A stretch of DNA of 64,000 bases from Idiomarina sp. (GCA_020831965.1 JAFIFP010000002.1:38001-102000); one strand, 5' to 3'. Counted from the stretch's first letter, positions 29,631 to 39,167 are shown. The notes: generated by a model not told the origin, from the letters alone. Numbers and translations are program-made.

Positions 29631-31868
29631 TTATTTTGAGGTGTGTGTGTAAACACCATCCCAGTCCGCCGGTGGGGGCGTTGCCAAATACTCCTCACAG
29701 CGTTCAAGGTAGAGTTGTGCCACTGGATCTGTGGGTTGGTCTTCAAGGTGTTTCTTAAAGGCGCGTAACGCGCCTTTAAAATGCCCCTGCTCATAGAGTT
29801 CGAGTGCGCTATCACTGCTGGTCGCTAGTTGCTTTTCCTGCTCCGAAGCAGTGTTTAAATACCCCATGAGTTGATAGATCGTTAAGGGGGTTTCCCGTCC
29901 TTTTACTCTGACTCGGTCAAGCCGCCGATAGAGAAACAGAGGCTCGACGAGACAGCTCAATGCTGCAAGGGAATTCTCACTGAAGAGGATATCAACCCCA
30001 TAGCCCTTCGTGAGTCCCTCTAGTCGCGAGCCAAGGTTCACGTTATCGCCAAGAACCGTATAGGCCATGCGGAATTCTGACCCCATGTTGCCGACATTCA
30101 TAACGCCGGTATGAACGCCAATGCCCATAGCCAAGGAGTCACGGCCCTCACTCACAAATTCTGCGTTAATTTCGGCGAGTGCTTCTTGCATCGCTAATGC
30201 TCCAGCGAGCGCATTCACGGCATGCTCATCGTCGGGTAGTGGTGCGCCCCAGAAGGCCATGACTGCATCACCCATATATTTATCGATAGTGCCTCGATGC
30301 TTGTGAATAGCCCGCGTCACCGGCGTCAGGAGTCGGTTCATGACATCGGTAAGTTCGGCTGGCGGGATCTTCTCTGAAAATGAAGTGAAGCCTCGAACAT
30401 CCGAAAACAGTACCGTGAGTTCGCGCTCTTGTCCGACCATATCCTGGGCTTCAGGAGAGGCGACAATGTCTTTCACAAGTTCAGGCGGAATATAGCGACC
30501 AAACTGTTCGGCGACTTGACGTTTCTCTGCGCTTTCACGCCAAAAGTTCATGGTGAGGTGCCAACTGGTCAGCAGGGCGATGAGAAGTAACCCAGACGCC
30601 AGTGGCAAAACAAGTCCAGCATGCCAAGCATAAAGGTTCGCAGCTAGGTGCAAGATCAGCAGCAGGGCGCTGATACTCATTAATGCGACGGCTCGTAATC
30701 TTGGATAGAAGATCGTCATCAATAAGCCAATGAGGGCAATACCTAACGCGGTGACGGCCAAGCTATAGCCGGGTTCTGATTTAAAGCTCATCTGCAGCAT
30801 ACCCGCTAGGATAGTTGCATGAATTTCAACCCCAGGAAAGACACCTCCCACTGGCGTCGAACGTAAGTCCATTAAACCTGGTGCAGAGGTACCAAGTAGT
30901 GCAATTTTACCCGCGAGTTGCTCGGGATCTACTGCGCCTGTGAGCACGTCGTAAGCTGAAATATAAGTAAAGTGCTCACGAAACCCTTGCCAGGGAACCA
31001 GTACTGAACTTGTTGGGTCTGTGGGGAAATAGAAGCCGCCCACGTCGACTCCCTCGAGATGAAGCATGCCGCCGGCTTCGTGCACATCGAGTGCAACGGG
31101 AGGTTGTCCGAGCAGAGTATAGAGCATGGCTAATGGCAGGCTACCGTACAGTTCACCTTGCCATTCCTGTAACAATGGGACGCGTCGAAAGACGCCGTCA
31201 TCGTCGACCATGGGATTATCAAAATAGCCACCGGCAAGCACAAAGGGCTGTACTTGTGGATGGTTGCTCGTAAAACGTGAGGGCCGGGGAATCGGTAAGC
31301 TGGTCCAATTATTTGTTGGTTCCGCCATCATTAAAGGCGGTGGAAGCTCGCCTGTAGAGCGCGAGTAACCATTGGCAGTGCTGTTTGCTTGGTCAAAGTA
31401 GAACGCTGAAATGATGGGGTAGTTCATGAGCGTTTCCGCTAGCAGCACATCACCACTGACAATCTCTGGTTCATCAGGTAGGTCTGGATAGCGGGAAACG
31501 AGCTGATGCCACTGAGTTGCCAATAAATTGGCTTCTGGCTCGGCAAAGATAACGTCGAGCCCGAGTAACTGTATTTGATACTCATCAAAGAGATTTTCTA
31601 GCAGGCGCGCAACTTGAGCACGCGGCCAAGGCCATTGCCCTCCCTGTTGGAGGCTGTATTCATCGATATCGATAATCACGATGGCGGGGTCTTCTTCACC
31701 GTCTAAGGTGCGCACTACGCGTTCGTCATAGCTGAGCCATTCGAGTCGTTGCAAAACCTGTGAGGGCCAAACTCCGACTTGCTCACCAAGTAGCCAGAAT
31801 ACCAAAACTAGGCTCACCAGCGCTTGCAATGACTTCGATGAGCTTAGCCAAGCTTTCAACCAGCGCAT
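29631..31868 (-). CDS. CHASE2-domain adenylate/guanylate cyclase
   Basis: This 745-residue membrane protein would make cAMP (or cGMP) in response to an extracytoplasmic signal. After one N-terminal helix, a CHASE2 sensor domain occupies about residues 40-350, followed by about three membrane helices (350-435) and a class III cyclase domain (about 470-650). Metal-binding aspartates lie in LFSDVRGFTSF and KYMGDAVMAFWG. The lysine of DKYMGD and the aspartate of VLGDNVNLGSRLE favour ATP as substrate. A short TPR-like tail follows. It is the last gene of a cluster with a cAMP phosphodiesterase and an HD-GYP protein. Confidence 0.93.
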   Translation of the reverse strand: MRWLKAWLSSSKSLQALVSLVLVFWLLGEQVGVWPSQVLQRLEWLSYDERVVRTLDGEEDPAIVIIDIDEYSLQQGGQWPWPRAQVARLLENLFDEYQIQLLGLDVIFAEPEANLLATQWHQLVSRYPDLPDEPEIVSGDVLLAETLMNYPIISAFYFDQANSTANGYSRSTGELPPPLMMAEPTNNWTSLPIPRPSRFTSNHPQVQPFVLAGGYFDNPMVDDDGVFRRVPLLQEWQGELYGSLPLAMLYTLLGQPPVALDVHEAGGMLHLEGVDVGGFYFPTDPTSSVLVPWQGFREHFTYISAYDVLTGAVDPEQLAGKIALLGTSAPGLMDLRSTPVGGVFPGVEIHATILAGMLQMSFKSEPGYSLAVTALGIALIGLLMTIFYPRLRAVALMSISALLLILHLAANLYAWHAGLVLPLASGLLLIALLTSWHLTMNFWRESAEKRQVAEQFGRYIPPELVKDIVASPEAQDMVGQERELTVLFSDVRGFTSFSEKIPPAELTDVMNRLLTPVTRAIHKHRGTIDKYMGDAVMAFWGAPLPDDEHAVNALAGALAMQEALAEINAEFVSEGRDSLAMGIGVHTGVMNVGNMGSEFRMAYTVLGDNVNLGSRLEGLTKGYGVDILFSENSLAALSCLVEPLFLYRRLDRVRVKGRETPLTIYQLMGYLNTASEQEKQLATSSDSALELYEQGHFKGALRAFKKHLEDQPTDPVAQLYLERCEEYLATPPPADWDGVYTHTSK

Positions 31869-31896
31869 TGCATACCCGCTTTAAAATCATTAGTCA

Positions 31897-32643
31897 TCAC
31901 GGCAGTACTCGCCAGTTCTGACAATCTGGGTCGGCTGCAAATACCTCACGTAATTCTTCTTCGTAACTCGGTTTAAGATGCGTTATCCAGACCTGTTTAG
32001 GGGGATTGGCTAATTCTGCTACTGTTGCTTTCACCGTGGCCGGCGTCATGTGCCCAGAAACAATCGCCATTTCTAGAGCGCGATCAGGAAAAGAGCATTC
32101 AAGGACCAAGGTATCAATATCATTCAGCCGATTGAGTTGATCGAGCAGCACCTCAGATGCACGGGTATCTGCGGTGAAGACGAAATGTTGCTCTGAGTCC
32201 TGCAGGCTAAAACCAATAGTGGGTACCGTATGCTCAACGGAAAAGGGCGTGATCACAATCTCGTCTAATTTTACTGGTTGCCAGGGCTCTAACGCACTGA
32301 AGCGCATAATGGGGTGTTGCTCACTGGGCAACTCGGTAAAGTCGGGCCAGATTTGCCAATTGAAAATACAGTCTTTAAGTACTTCAATGGTCTCTGGAAG
32401 TGCATGCACGGTCACAGGTTCATCGGTATAGCCAAACAAATTCGCTAGAAAAGTGGGTAGAAAACAGATGTGATCTACATGAGAGTGGGTCAAGAGCACG
32501 TGGCGGATATTGCGCATCTCAGCAAGACTGAGTTCGTCGATACCAGAGCCGGCATCAATCAGAATATGCTGGTCGATTAGGATTGCTGTGCTGCCGGTTC
32601 TCCCGCCAACTCCACCGCTACAGCCGAGCACATTTATCTTCAT
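31897..32643 (-). CDS. Class II cyclic-nucleotide phosphodiesterase (metallo-beta-lactamase fold)
   Basis: The 248-residue protein has a metallo-beta-lactamase fold with the metal motif LLTHSHVDHICFLP and a second site in FTADTRAS. The N-terminal GCSGGVGGRTGSTAILID and the overall layout resemble the class II 3',5'-cAMP phosphodiesterases (yeast PDE1, Vibrio fischeri CpdP). It has no signal peptide, so it would act in the cytoplasm. It lies between the HD-GYP gene (10-base gap) and the adenylate cyclase gene (28-base gap), which supports a role in cAMP breakdown. Confidence 0.82.
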   Translation of the reverse strand: MKINVLGCSGGVGGRTGSTAILIDQHILIDAGSGIDELSLAEMRNIRHVLLTHSHVDHICFLPTFLANLFGYTDEPVTVHALPETIEVLKDCIFNWQIWPDFTELPSEQHPIMRFSALEPWQPVKLDEIVITPFSVEHTVPTIGFSLQDSEQHFVFTADTRASEVLLDQLNRLNDIDTLVLECSFPDRALEMAIVSGHMTPATVKATVAELANPPKQVWITHLKPSYEEELREVFAADPDCQNWRVLP

Positions 32644-32653
32644 AGGATGTCCT

Positions 32654-34318
32654 TTACGCTTGCATTCCTGTGGCTCGGTAGCCGGGGAGGTTGTTCAGAT
32701 CCACGTCATCAATTTGTTCAGGTTGTAGATATTTTTCAGCGTAGCGCAAATAGACTTGTTTTTCGACAAACAGATTGAATAGGTCAGGATCCAAATGATT
32801 GTTTTCCACCATTCGTCCCATGATGGTCAAGGTTTGTGATAGGGCCATGGGCTTTTTGTAGCTGCGTTCAGGTGCGGTGAGTGCTTCAAACACATCCGCG
32901 ATACCCATGATCCGCGCAGGTATGGACATTTGCTCGCGCGTTAAACCGCGTGGGTAGCCATTACCATCCATACGTTCATGATGCCCTCCGGCGAACTCGG
33001 GAACACGTTTGAGATGTTTCGGGAATGGCAACTGCTCAAGCATGTGGATGGTATGAACCATATGATCTTCCATGATTTTTCGTTCAGCATCTGTCAGGGT
33101 ACCCTTGCGAATGCAAAGATTCTGACACTCATCTTCGTTGAGCAGGTGTTGCGTCTCACCCTCTAGTGTTTGATAGGTGAGTTTTGCGAGCTCCTCAACG
33201 CGCTCAATTGCCGCTTCTTCCATGAACTCGCCCCCCGTATTGCAGGTGCGAAGAAAGTTGAGTGCGCCCTCAAAGTACTGTTCAGCAGCATTGAAACTCC
33301 CTATTTCATCCGCCCCGATGGCTTTCCCCGCCTGAAGCGCGTTCACTTGAGCCTCAAGTGCTTGGATACGAACATCTCGAACGAGGACTTCGAGTCGAGC
33401 TTCAATGGTGCCAATGCGATCATAAATAGTTTCGAGCTTTCTTGATTTTTCGACCACATGCGGCGGTGTAACCACCTTACCGCAATCATGCATCCACGCG
33501 GCTGTCTTGAGTTCATAGCGGTCGGCTTCAGTCATGCTAAAACCCTCTAGTCCTGGGTAATTAGAGTCACTGGCAGCATCGGCAATCATCAGCGTGGCAT
33601 CTGGAACTCGGCGGCAATGCGCGCCTGTTTGTGGCGATTTGGCATCAATTGCATTGGCAATGACTTGAGTAAAACTCTCGAACAAGTGATGTAAGTCGTC
33701 GATTAAACGTCGGTTTGTAAGCGCAATAGCAGCTTGTGATGCAAGCGACGAGATAAGCTCAAGGTCAGCATCATCAAATGGAATGGTTTCACCTTGCTCA
33801 TTTTTCTTATTTAGTAGCTGCAGCGCGGCAATGACTTCATCTTGGTGGTTTTTCAGGGGTACCACGAGGATGGATTTTGAGCGATAGCCGGTCTTCTGAT
33901 CAAAGGCGCGGGTGCCAGAGAAGTCGAAACCTTTCTCATTGTAGGCGTCAGTAATATTGACGGTTTGCTCACTGAGCACTGAATGTGCAACGACCATCCG
34001 GTCATTCGTGGCACCATTCTGAAGATATAGCGGGAGTGGCTGAAAGGTCTCATCGACGGGCGCACCACTGCCACCAAAGTGGATACCTAGCGTGTCATTT
34101 TGGACCAAGGCGAAACGCAAGGTGCGAGCTTGCGGCTCGTCCTGTTCGTCCACCATGTAGAGTGTCCCAGCATCGGCATGGGTGAGGGTACGAGCACTTT
34201 CAAGGATTAACTCGAGAAGTTGTTCTTGATTTGCCTCGGACGATAGCGCGATGCCAATAGCATTGAGTTTTCGCACCCATTGAAACTGCTCGTCAGGCGC
34301 CTGAGTTAGCTGCATCAT
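32654..34318 (-). CDS. GAF and HD-GYP domain protein (probable c-di-GMP phosphodiesterase)
   Basis: The 554-residue soluble protein has an N-terminal GAF domain (about 10-185) and a C-terminal HD-GYP domain. The first HD motif is AAWMHDCGKVVTPPHVVEKS. The second part, GGHHERMDGNGYPRGL, carries the HHE and GYP signature. About 150 residues of helical sequence lie between them, longer than usual. The likely reaction is hydrolysis of c-di-GMP. ATG at 34318 is preferred over the open frame to 34387 because AGAGGAAG lies 7 bases upstream. It is the first gene of the cyclic-nucleotide cluster. Confidence 0.88.
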   Translation of the reverse strand: MMQLTQAPDEQFQWVRKLNAIGIALSSEANQEQLLELILESARTLTHADAGTLYMVDEQDEPQARTLRFALVQNDTLGIHFGGSGAPVDETFQPLPLYLQNGATNDRMVVAHSVLSEQTVNITDAYNEKGFDFSGTRAFDQKTGYRSKSILVVPLKNHQDEVIAALQLLNKKNEQGETIPFDDADLELISSLASQAAIALTNRRLIDDLHHLFESFTQVIANAIDAKSPQTGAHCRRVPDATLMIADAASDSNYPGLEGFSMTEADRYELKTAAWMHDCGKVVTPPHVVEKSRKLETIYDRIGTIEARLEVLVRDVRIQALEAQVNALQAGKAIGADEIGSFNAAEQYFEGALNFLRTCNTGGEFMEEAAIERVEELAKLTYQTLEGETQHLLNEDECQNLCIRKGTLTDAERKIMEDHMVHTIHMLEQLPFPKHLKRVPEFAGGHHERMDGNGYPRGLTREQMSIPARIMGIADVFEALTAPERSYKKPMALSQTLTIMGRMVENNHLDPDLFNLFVEKQVYLRYAEKYLQPEQIDDVDLNNLPGYRATGMQA

Positions 34319-34416
34319 GAGTTCACTTCCTCTGAATCGAATACATTCAAGACTACCACATCGTTGAAAATGTTCGACTATACTCAAATAAAATCAGCCC
34401 ACACTGGGAGCGCGTT

Positions 34417-35208
34417 ATGAAGAAAATGCTGTTGCTCATGAGTTGTGTTGTATTGCTGTCGGCCTGTAGTGATTCATATGTTGAGGAACCGAGTCAGACA
34501 TACGAGCCGAGTTGCCAACTTCGCCTCGGCTTTGATGCTTGGGAACCCTATCAATATTTAGACGTGGGGAACGTTGTTCGTGGTCTTGATGTTGAGTTAG
34601 TGCAAGCAGTCGCAAGTAAGATGGATTGTACTATTACAACGCAGCAGGCCACTTGGACGGAGCTACTCGACCGGTTGCAGGAGGGCGAAGTTGATATGTT
34701 AGTCGGCGCCTCAAGAACCGAACAGCGAGAAGAGTTTGCTCGTTTCTCTGACTCTTATCGCAAAGAGCAATTTACCTTGTTCATTCGCACGGGTGAACTT
34801 CACCGGTTTACCATGCACACTGTCGAGGACTTTGTCCGGCGTGGGCATCGGCTTGGTGTGGTCAATCAATATTACTACGGAGATGAGGTGCAAGAGCTCT
34901 ATTCCGACGAGGAACTTGGACCACGTTTTGTCGGTGCCATGATTGGTGAGCTTAATCTTGCGCGACTCTTAGATGATGACATTGACGGCTTTCTTGAGGA
35001 TTCTTTTGTGGGGGCGTCGATGATTCGTCGCAAGGGCATGCATGAATATGTGATGCCTTCGGATATCCAACTACCTGCATCTAATGTTTATGTAATGTTC
35101 TCTCGTGAGTCTGTTGATCAAGAGACGGTGGAGCGTTTCAATGAGGCATTGCATGAAGTCCGAGAAAGTGGCCTTCATGCTGACATTATGAGCCGTTACG
35201 GGCTCTAA
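34417..35208 (+). CDS. Solute-binding lipoprotein (SBP_bac_3 family)
   Basis: The 263-residue product has a lipoprotein signal with lipobox LLSACSD and a periplasmic family-3 solute-binding domain, seen in LRLGFDAWEPYQYLD, GLDVELVQAVASKMDCTI and DMLVGASRTEQREEFARFSDS. These usually bind amino acids. No permease or ATPase is next to it, so it may act as a free-standing sensor or serve a transporter elsewhere. It is divergent from the cyclic-nucleotide gene cluster with a gap of about 98 bases to the preferred HD-GYP start. Confidence 0.85.
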   Translation: MKKMLLLMSCVVLLSACSDSYVEEPSQTYEPSCQLRLGFDAWEPYQYLDVGNVVRGLDVELVQAVASKMDCTITTQQATWTELLDRLQEGEVDMLVGASRTEQREEFARFSDSYRKEQFTLFIRTGELHRFTMHTVEDFVRRGHRLGVVNQYYYGDEVQELYSDEELGPRFVGAMIGELNLARLLDDDIDGFLEDSFVGASMIRRKGMHEYVMPSDIQLPASNVYVMFSRESVDQETVERFNEALHEVRESGLHADIMSRYGL

Positions 35209-35223
35209 CTGAGCTGAGTTAGG

Positions 35224-35259
35224 TATCACCGCTTACGTATCACAGCTTACGTATCACAG
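35224..35259. repeat. 14-bp tandem repeat at the 3' end of fbpC
   Basis: TATCACCGCTTACG, TATCACAGCTTACG and a partial TATCACAG follow one another. The stop codon of fbpC (TTA on the plus strand, 35247-35249) lies inside the second unit. Confidence 0.85.
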
Positions 35260-36302
35260 TAGCCCGCAGGAAAGAGTACCAAGTGATCGAGGTTGAGCTT
35301 TAAGCCGACCTCGTGACCTAATTCATATTGGTGATGTGACGGCGCCATGCAAAGCAATTGGCTGCCGTCCTCTAGTGCAACTGTGTATAAGTAGTGAGCA
35401 CCGCGAAACCCTTTGGCGACAATCTTAGCCCGCCGCTCGCTATCATCGTCAATCACTATGTCATCCGGGCGAACCAATACATCAACGGCCTCCCCCTCAC
35501 TGTTATTTGGCACATGATCGCCATGCAGCAAGCCTAAAGGAGTTTGTACACGTTGATCATGAGTAACAGCCCCACGCAGTAAAACACCATGACCAATGAA
35601 ATCAGCAACCAAGTGATGCGCAGGACGGTGATAGAGGCCATAGGGTGTATCCCATTGCAACATCCGCCCGTGATACATGACGCCCGCTTTGTCGGCCATC
35701 GCAAAAGCTTCCTGCTGGTCATGGGTCACGAGTAATGCAGTAATTTCTTCTTTCTTTAGAAGTGCACGAACTTCAGTAGCAAGTGATTCCCGTAATTCTG
35801 CGTCAAGGCTGGAAAAGGGTTCATCAAGTAACAAGAGGCGAGGGCGAGGAGCCAAAGCGCGAGCCAGCGCTATACGCTGCTGCTGTCCACCCGACAGCTG
35901 ATGAGGATAACGTGGACCGTAGCCTTCTAAGCCAACATGTTCGAGGAGCTGATTTACGCGCTTGCGTTGTTCGCTGGAGGTCTGTTGGCGAATGCCAAAG
36001 CTGATATTTTCTGCCACAGTAAGATGTGGAAATAAGGCAAAGTCTTGAAACACCATGCCGATGCCACGTTTTTCTGGTGGCACCAGTTGTGCAGGCGAAC
36101 TGACCAGTCGTTGGCCCAATTCAATGCTGCCACGAAGCACAGGTTCAAAACCCGCAATAGCGCGCAGTAGAGTGGTCTTCCCGCAGCCGCTTGGGCCAAG
36201 CAGACAGCCGATATCTCCAGCATCAAGACTAAAGCTGACATCGTCGACAATCACTTGATTGCCAAATCCAACATCGATTTGATCAAGCTTTAACAGGCTC
36301 AT
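35247..36302 (-). CDS. fbpC: Ferric-iron ABC transporter ATP-binding protein
   Basis: This 351-residue ATPase powers iron import by the FbpABC system. It has Walker A GPSGCGKTTLLRA, signature LSGGQQQRIALARALAP, Walker B LLLLDEPFSSLD and H-loop LLVTHDQQEAFA. A C-terminal TOBE-type regulatory region covers about residues 240-350. The start lies 20 bases inside the end of the permease gene. The last codons and stop fall in a 14-bp tandem repeat, so the C-terminus may vary between strains. Confidence 0.93.
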   Translation of the reverse strand: MSLLKLDQIDVGFGNQVIVDDVSFSLDAGDIGCLLGPSGCGKTTLLRAIAGFEPVLRGSIELGQRLVSSPAQLVPPEKRGIGMVFQDFALFPHLTVAENISFGIRQQTSSEQRKRVNQLLEHVGLEGYGPRYPHQLSGGQQQRIALARALAPRPRLLLLDEPFSSLDAELRESLATEVRALLKKEEITALLVTHDQQEAFAMADKAGVMYHGRMLQWDTPYGLYHRPAHHLVADFIGHGVLLRGAVTHDQRVQTPLGLLHGDHVPNNSEGEAVDVLVRPDDIVIDDDSERRAKIVAKGFRGAHYLYTVALEDGSQLLCMAPSHHQYELGHEVGLKLNLDHLVLFPAGYCDT

Positions 36303-38037
36303 AAATTTCCTCAGCTTTCGGGGCGGCCATCACGGGTTCATGCATCGCTTGCTGCCGTGCGGACATAGCTTTACTCAATAGAATAACGGGAATCAGTCCG
36401 GCGATCACAATCATGAGTGCCGCTGGCCCCGCTTCTGCCAGTCGTTCATCACCCGCCATTTCGTAGGCCCGGACAGCGAGAGTGTTGAAGTTGAATGGCC
36501 TTAAAATCAAAGTCGCAGGTAACTCTTTGAGAACGTCTACGAACACCAGAATTCCTGCAGTAATTAAACTCGTGCGCAACAGTGGAAAGTGAATACGGCT
36601 TAGGATTTGTCGGGACGTTAAGCCAAGAATTCTGCCCGACTCATCCATGGCGGTGCGAATTTGTGCCAAGCCACTGTCAACGGTTTGTACAGAAATAGAC
36701 AGGAAGCGAACCAAATAGGCAAACAGCAGCGCAAAGATAGTCCCAGACAATAAGAGTCCTGGGTTGATACCAAAGAGGGCTTCACTAACATTGATAATGC
36801 GATGGTCTAACCACGCAAGGGGCAACATAACGCCGACAGCAATTACGACCCCCGGTATGGCATAGCCAAGCGACGCAAAGCCGACGCTTGAGCGAATCAA
36901 TTTGGTGGGTGTTCTGCGTTTACCATAACAGAGCCAAAGCGCGACGATAACGGTAATAATCGCCGCCACTGTAGCTAAGACGAGGCTGTTCTTTACTAGA
37001 TTCCAGAAGCTTGGGTCTAACCAAACATGCAATTGATCCGCTGACCAGAAGAGTAATTGTAGCGCGGGTAGTAAAAAGCCCACTAAGACCGGCACAAAAC
37101 ACCAAGAAAACGCGAGCCATGCTTTGCTTCGACTCAGTTGCAGCGGGCGCGCAGGCTGTTGCGAACGACCCGCATGATGATACTTAGATTGGCGTCGCGA
37201 GATACGCTCGACCAGCATCAGTACGACCACGGCGCTGAGCAGAATACTCGCTAGTTGAAGGGCTCCTATAGGATCACCCATGCCATACCAGGTTCTGAAA
37301 ATACCCGTGGTAAAAGTGGTGACGCCGAAGAAATGCACCGTGCCATAGTCGGCTAGAGTTTCCATCAATGCGAGGGTTACACCTGTTGCAATAGCGGGGC
37401 GTGCCATGGGTAAACCGACCCGAAAGAAGCTTTGCCAAGGACCTAAGCCAAGCGTGCGGCCAGCTTCAATAGCTGCCCGTGATTGCTCAATAAATGCAGC
37501 TCGTGTGATTAAGTACACGTAGGGGAAGAGCACAAAACTTAAGATAAATATGGCGCCCGCAAGTGAGCGAATCTCGGGGAAATAGTACTCGCCAAATTGC
37601 AAGCCCGTGAGCGAGCGCACCACTAACTGCACCGGACCCTCGAAGCTTAACATGCCACTGTAGGTATAAGCGGTAATGTAGGCCGGCATCGCTAAAGGCA
37701 AGAGTAAGGCCCAGCGTAACCAGCGAACACCGGGGAAGTTGCAGGCTGTGGTTAACCAAGCGGTAGTTACACCGAGGATGGCGACTAATAAACCTACGCC
37801 AACCATGAGAATGATCGTGTGGCGAACATATTCACTGATGACGTAACGACCGAGGTGGGCCAATGTGTCGCGCTGCTCTGGGCTAAATAACCCAATGAAA
37901 AAGCCGGCGACGATCACAAGCAATGGCAGGCAGATTAGAACCGCGACAGCAGGCACACTCCAAGCACGCAGACGCGACAAAGCCCGCTGGCGCAGGCTTT
38001 GGTGAAAACGGTAAGAGCTCGAGGTTTCTGGTGCCAC
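36283..38037 (-). CDS. fbpB: Ferric-iron ABC transporter permease
   Basis: This 584-residue inner-membrane permease has about 12 membrane helices in two homologous halves, as in FbpB/AfuB. Each half carries an EAA-type coupling loop: EAGRTLGLGPWQSFFRVGLP near residue 190 and DESGRILGLTSRQILSRIHF near residue 470. It starts 3 bases after the fbpA stop and overlaps fbpC by 20 bases, which indicates translational coupling. Its closest described relatives import Fe(III) without a siderophore. Confidence 0.93.
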   Translation of the reverse strand: MAPETSSSYRFHQSLRQRALSRLRAWSVPAVAVLICLPLLVIVAGFFIGLFSPEQRDTLAHLGRYVISEYVRHTIILMVGVGLLVAILGVTTAWLTTACNFPGVRWLRWALLLPLAMPAYITAYTYSGMLSFEGPVQLVVRSLTGLQFGEYYFPEIRSLAGAIFILSFVLFPYVYLITRAAFIEQSRAAIEAGRTLGLGPWQSFFRVGLPMARPAIATGVTLALMETLADYGTVHFFGVTTFTTGIFRTWYGMGDPIGALQLASILLSAVVVLMLVERISRRQSKYHHAGRSQQPARPLQLSRSKAWLAFSWCFVPVLVGFLLPALQLLFWSADQLHVWLDPSFWNLVKNSLVLATVAAIITVIVALWLCYGKRRTPTKLIRSSVGFASLGYAIPGVVIAVGVMLPLAWLDHRIINVSEALFGINPGLLLSGTIFALLFAYLVRFLSISVQTVDSGLAQIRTAMDESGRILGLTSRQILSRIHFPLLRTSLITAGILVFVDVLKELPATLILRPFNFNTLAVRAYEMAGDERLAEAGPAALMIVIAGLIPVILLSKAMSARQQAMHEPVMAAPKAEEIYEPVKA

Positions 38038-38040
38038 CTA

Positions 38041-39072
38041 TTATCGCCACCCAGCTCGGTTCATTAAGCGCACCGCTACAGCATTGTTTTCTCCGAGTGT
38101 ACTCATAGGTAGTGTATCGGCTTGAAACGCGCCCCAGCTCTCTAATTCGCTACTCAGTGTTGCGCCTTCCCGTACCGGGTATTCTTGGTTTGCCTCGGCA
38201 TACCAAGCCTGTGAGCGCTCACTGGCGAGGAATTCTATTAATTGGATCGCTGACTCTGGATTATTGGCATAACGCAACAGGCCAATGCCAGACACGTTAA
38301 TGTGCACACCTTCTTCCTGCTGTGCGGGCCAGAAAATACCGACTTGGCGGACAGTTTCTAAGTTAGTTGCATTCTCACTGACGGCCATAGCGCCATAATA
38401 GTAGGTATTTGCAAGTGCTACATCACACTGTCCAGAGGCAACAGCATGTAACTGATCGCGGTCGCCACCTACTGGGTTTCGCGCAAAGTTGGCAACTAAG
38501 CCTCGTGCCCAAGCTTCTGTTTCTTCTTCACCATGGTGCGCAATCATCGCCGCGACCAATGATTGATTGTATACATTGTCCGAACTACGAACACAGATCC
38601 GACCGCGCCACCGTTCGTCTGCGAGATCTAAGTAATTAGATAATTCAGTGGGGTCGACTCGATTGCGCGCATAGAAAATAGGTCGTGCACGCATGCTTAA
38701 GCCGAACCACTCCCGATCGGTGTCGCGCAATTGCGATGGAATTGCTGAGTCTAGTGAACTTGAAAATACCGGTTGAAAAAGACCAGCGGATTTCGCGCGG
38801 TGCAAGGCACCAGCGTCTACTGTAAGGAATAGATCTGCAGGTGAGTTCCGGCCTTCACTTTGCAGCCGTGACAACAGCCCGTCACCGGAGCCGGTTAGTA
38901 AGTTTACGCGTATGCCCGTTTCAGCGGTAAATTCGTCGAGTAACGGTTTGATTAAACTCTCATTGCGTGACGAGTACAGATTCACCGTATCGGCGTCGTC
39001 ACGGGGGAGTACCGAAAAAATGATTGCGAGCAATAAAGCGACAATAATAAGAAGAGTGATACCAGATCGCAT
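38041..39072 (-). CDS. fbpA: Ferric-iron ABC transporter substrate-binding protein
   Basis: The 343-residue product starts with one hydrophobic segment (about 5-23) that serves as a signal or anchor, followed by a periplasmic iron-binding protein fold. The N-terminal VNLYSSRNESLIKPLLDEF and the twin tyrosines in LANTYYYGAMAVSENATN are typical of FbpA/FutA/IdiA proteins, in which tyrosines bind Fe(III). It is the first gene of fbpABC, and a good Fur box lies about 50 bases upstream, so repression by iron is likely. Confidence 0.92.
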   Translation of the reverse strand: MRSGITLLIIVALLLAIIFSVLPRDDADTVNLYSSRNESLIKPLLDEFTAETGIRVNLLTGSGDGLLSRLQSEGRNSPADLFLTVDAGALHRAKSAGLFQPVFSSSLDSAIPSQLRDTDREWFGLSMRARPIFYARNRVDPTELSNYLDLADERWRGRICVRSSDNVYNQSLVAAMIAHHGEEETEAWARGLVANFARNPVGGDRDQLHAVASGQCDVALANTYYYGAMAVSENATNLETVRQVGIFWPAQQEEGVHINVSGIGLLRYANNPESAIQLIEFLASERSQAWYAEANQEYPVREGATLSSELESWGAFQADTLPMSTLGENNAVAVRLMNRAGWR

Positions 39073-39121
39073 AACTACAGAACCTCGTGTTCATGATAGG
39101 GTGATTCTAAGAGAAATAATC

Positions 39122-39140
39122 GGTAATGACAATTATTATC
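39122..39140. promoter_or_regulatory. Fur box controlling fbpABC
   Basis: The 19-base site GGTAATGACAATTATTATC matches the classical Fur consensus GATAATGATAATCATTATC at 16 of 19 positions. It lies 50 bases before fbpA and 28 bases before the divergent VOC gene, so it could control both. Confidence 0.8.
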
Positions 39141-39167
39141 ATTTAGATTTGGAGTGAATAGCGCATT

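Noticed and set aside
35224..35259. Possible CRISPR-like repeat
   Set aside because: Units are 14 bp with no spacers, so this is a simple tandem duplication. No other CRISPR or cas signal is in the window.
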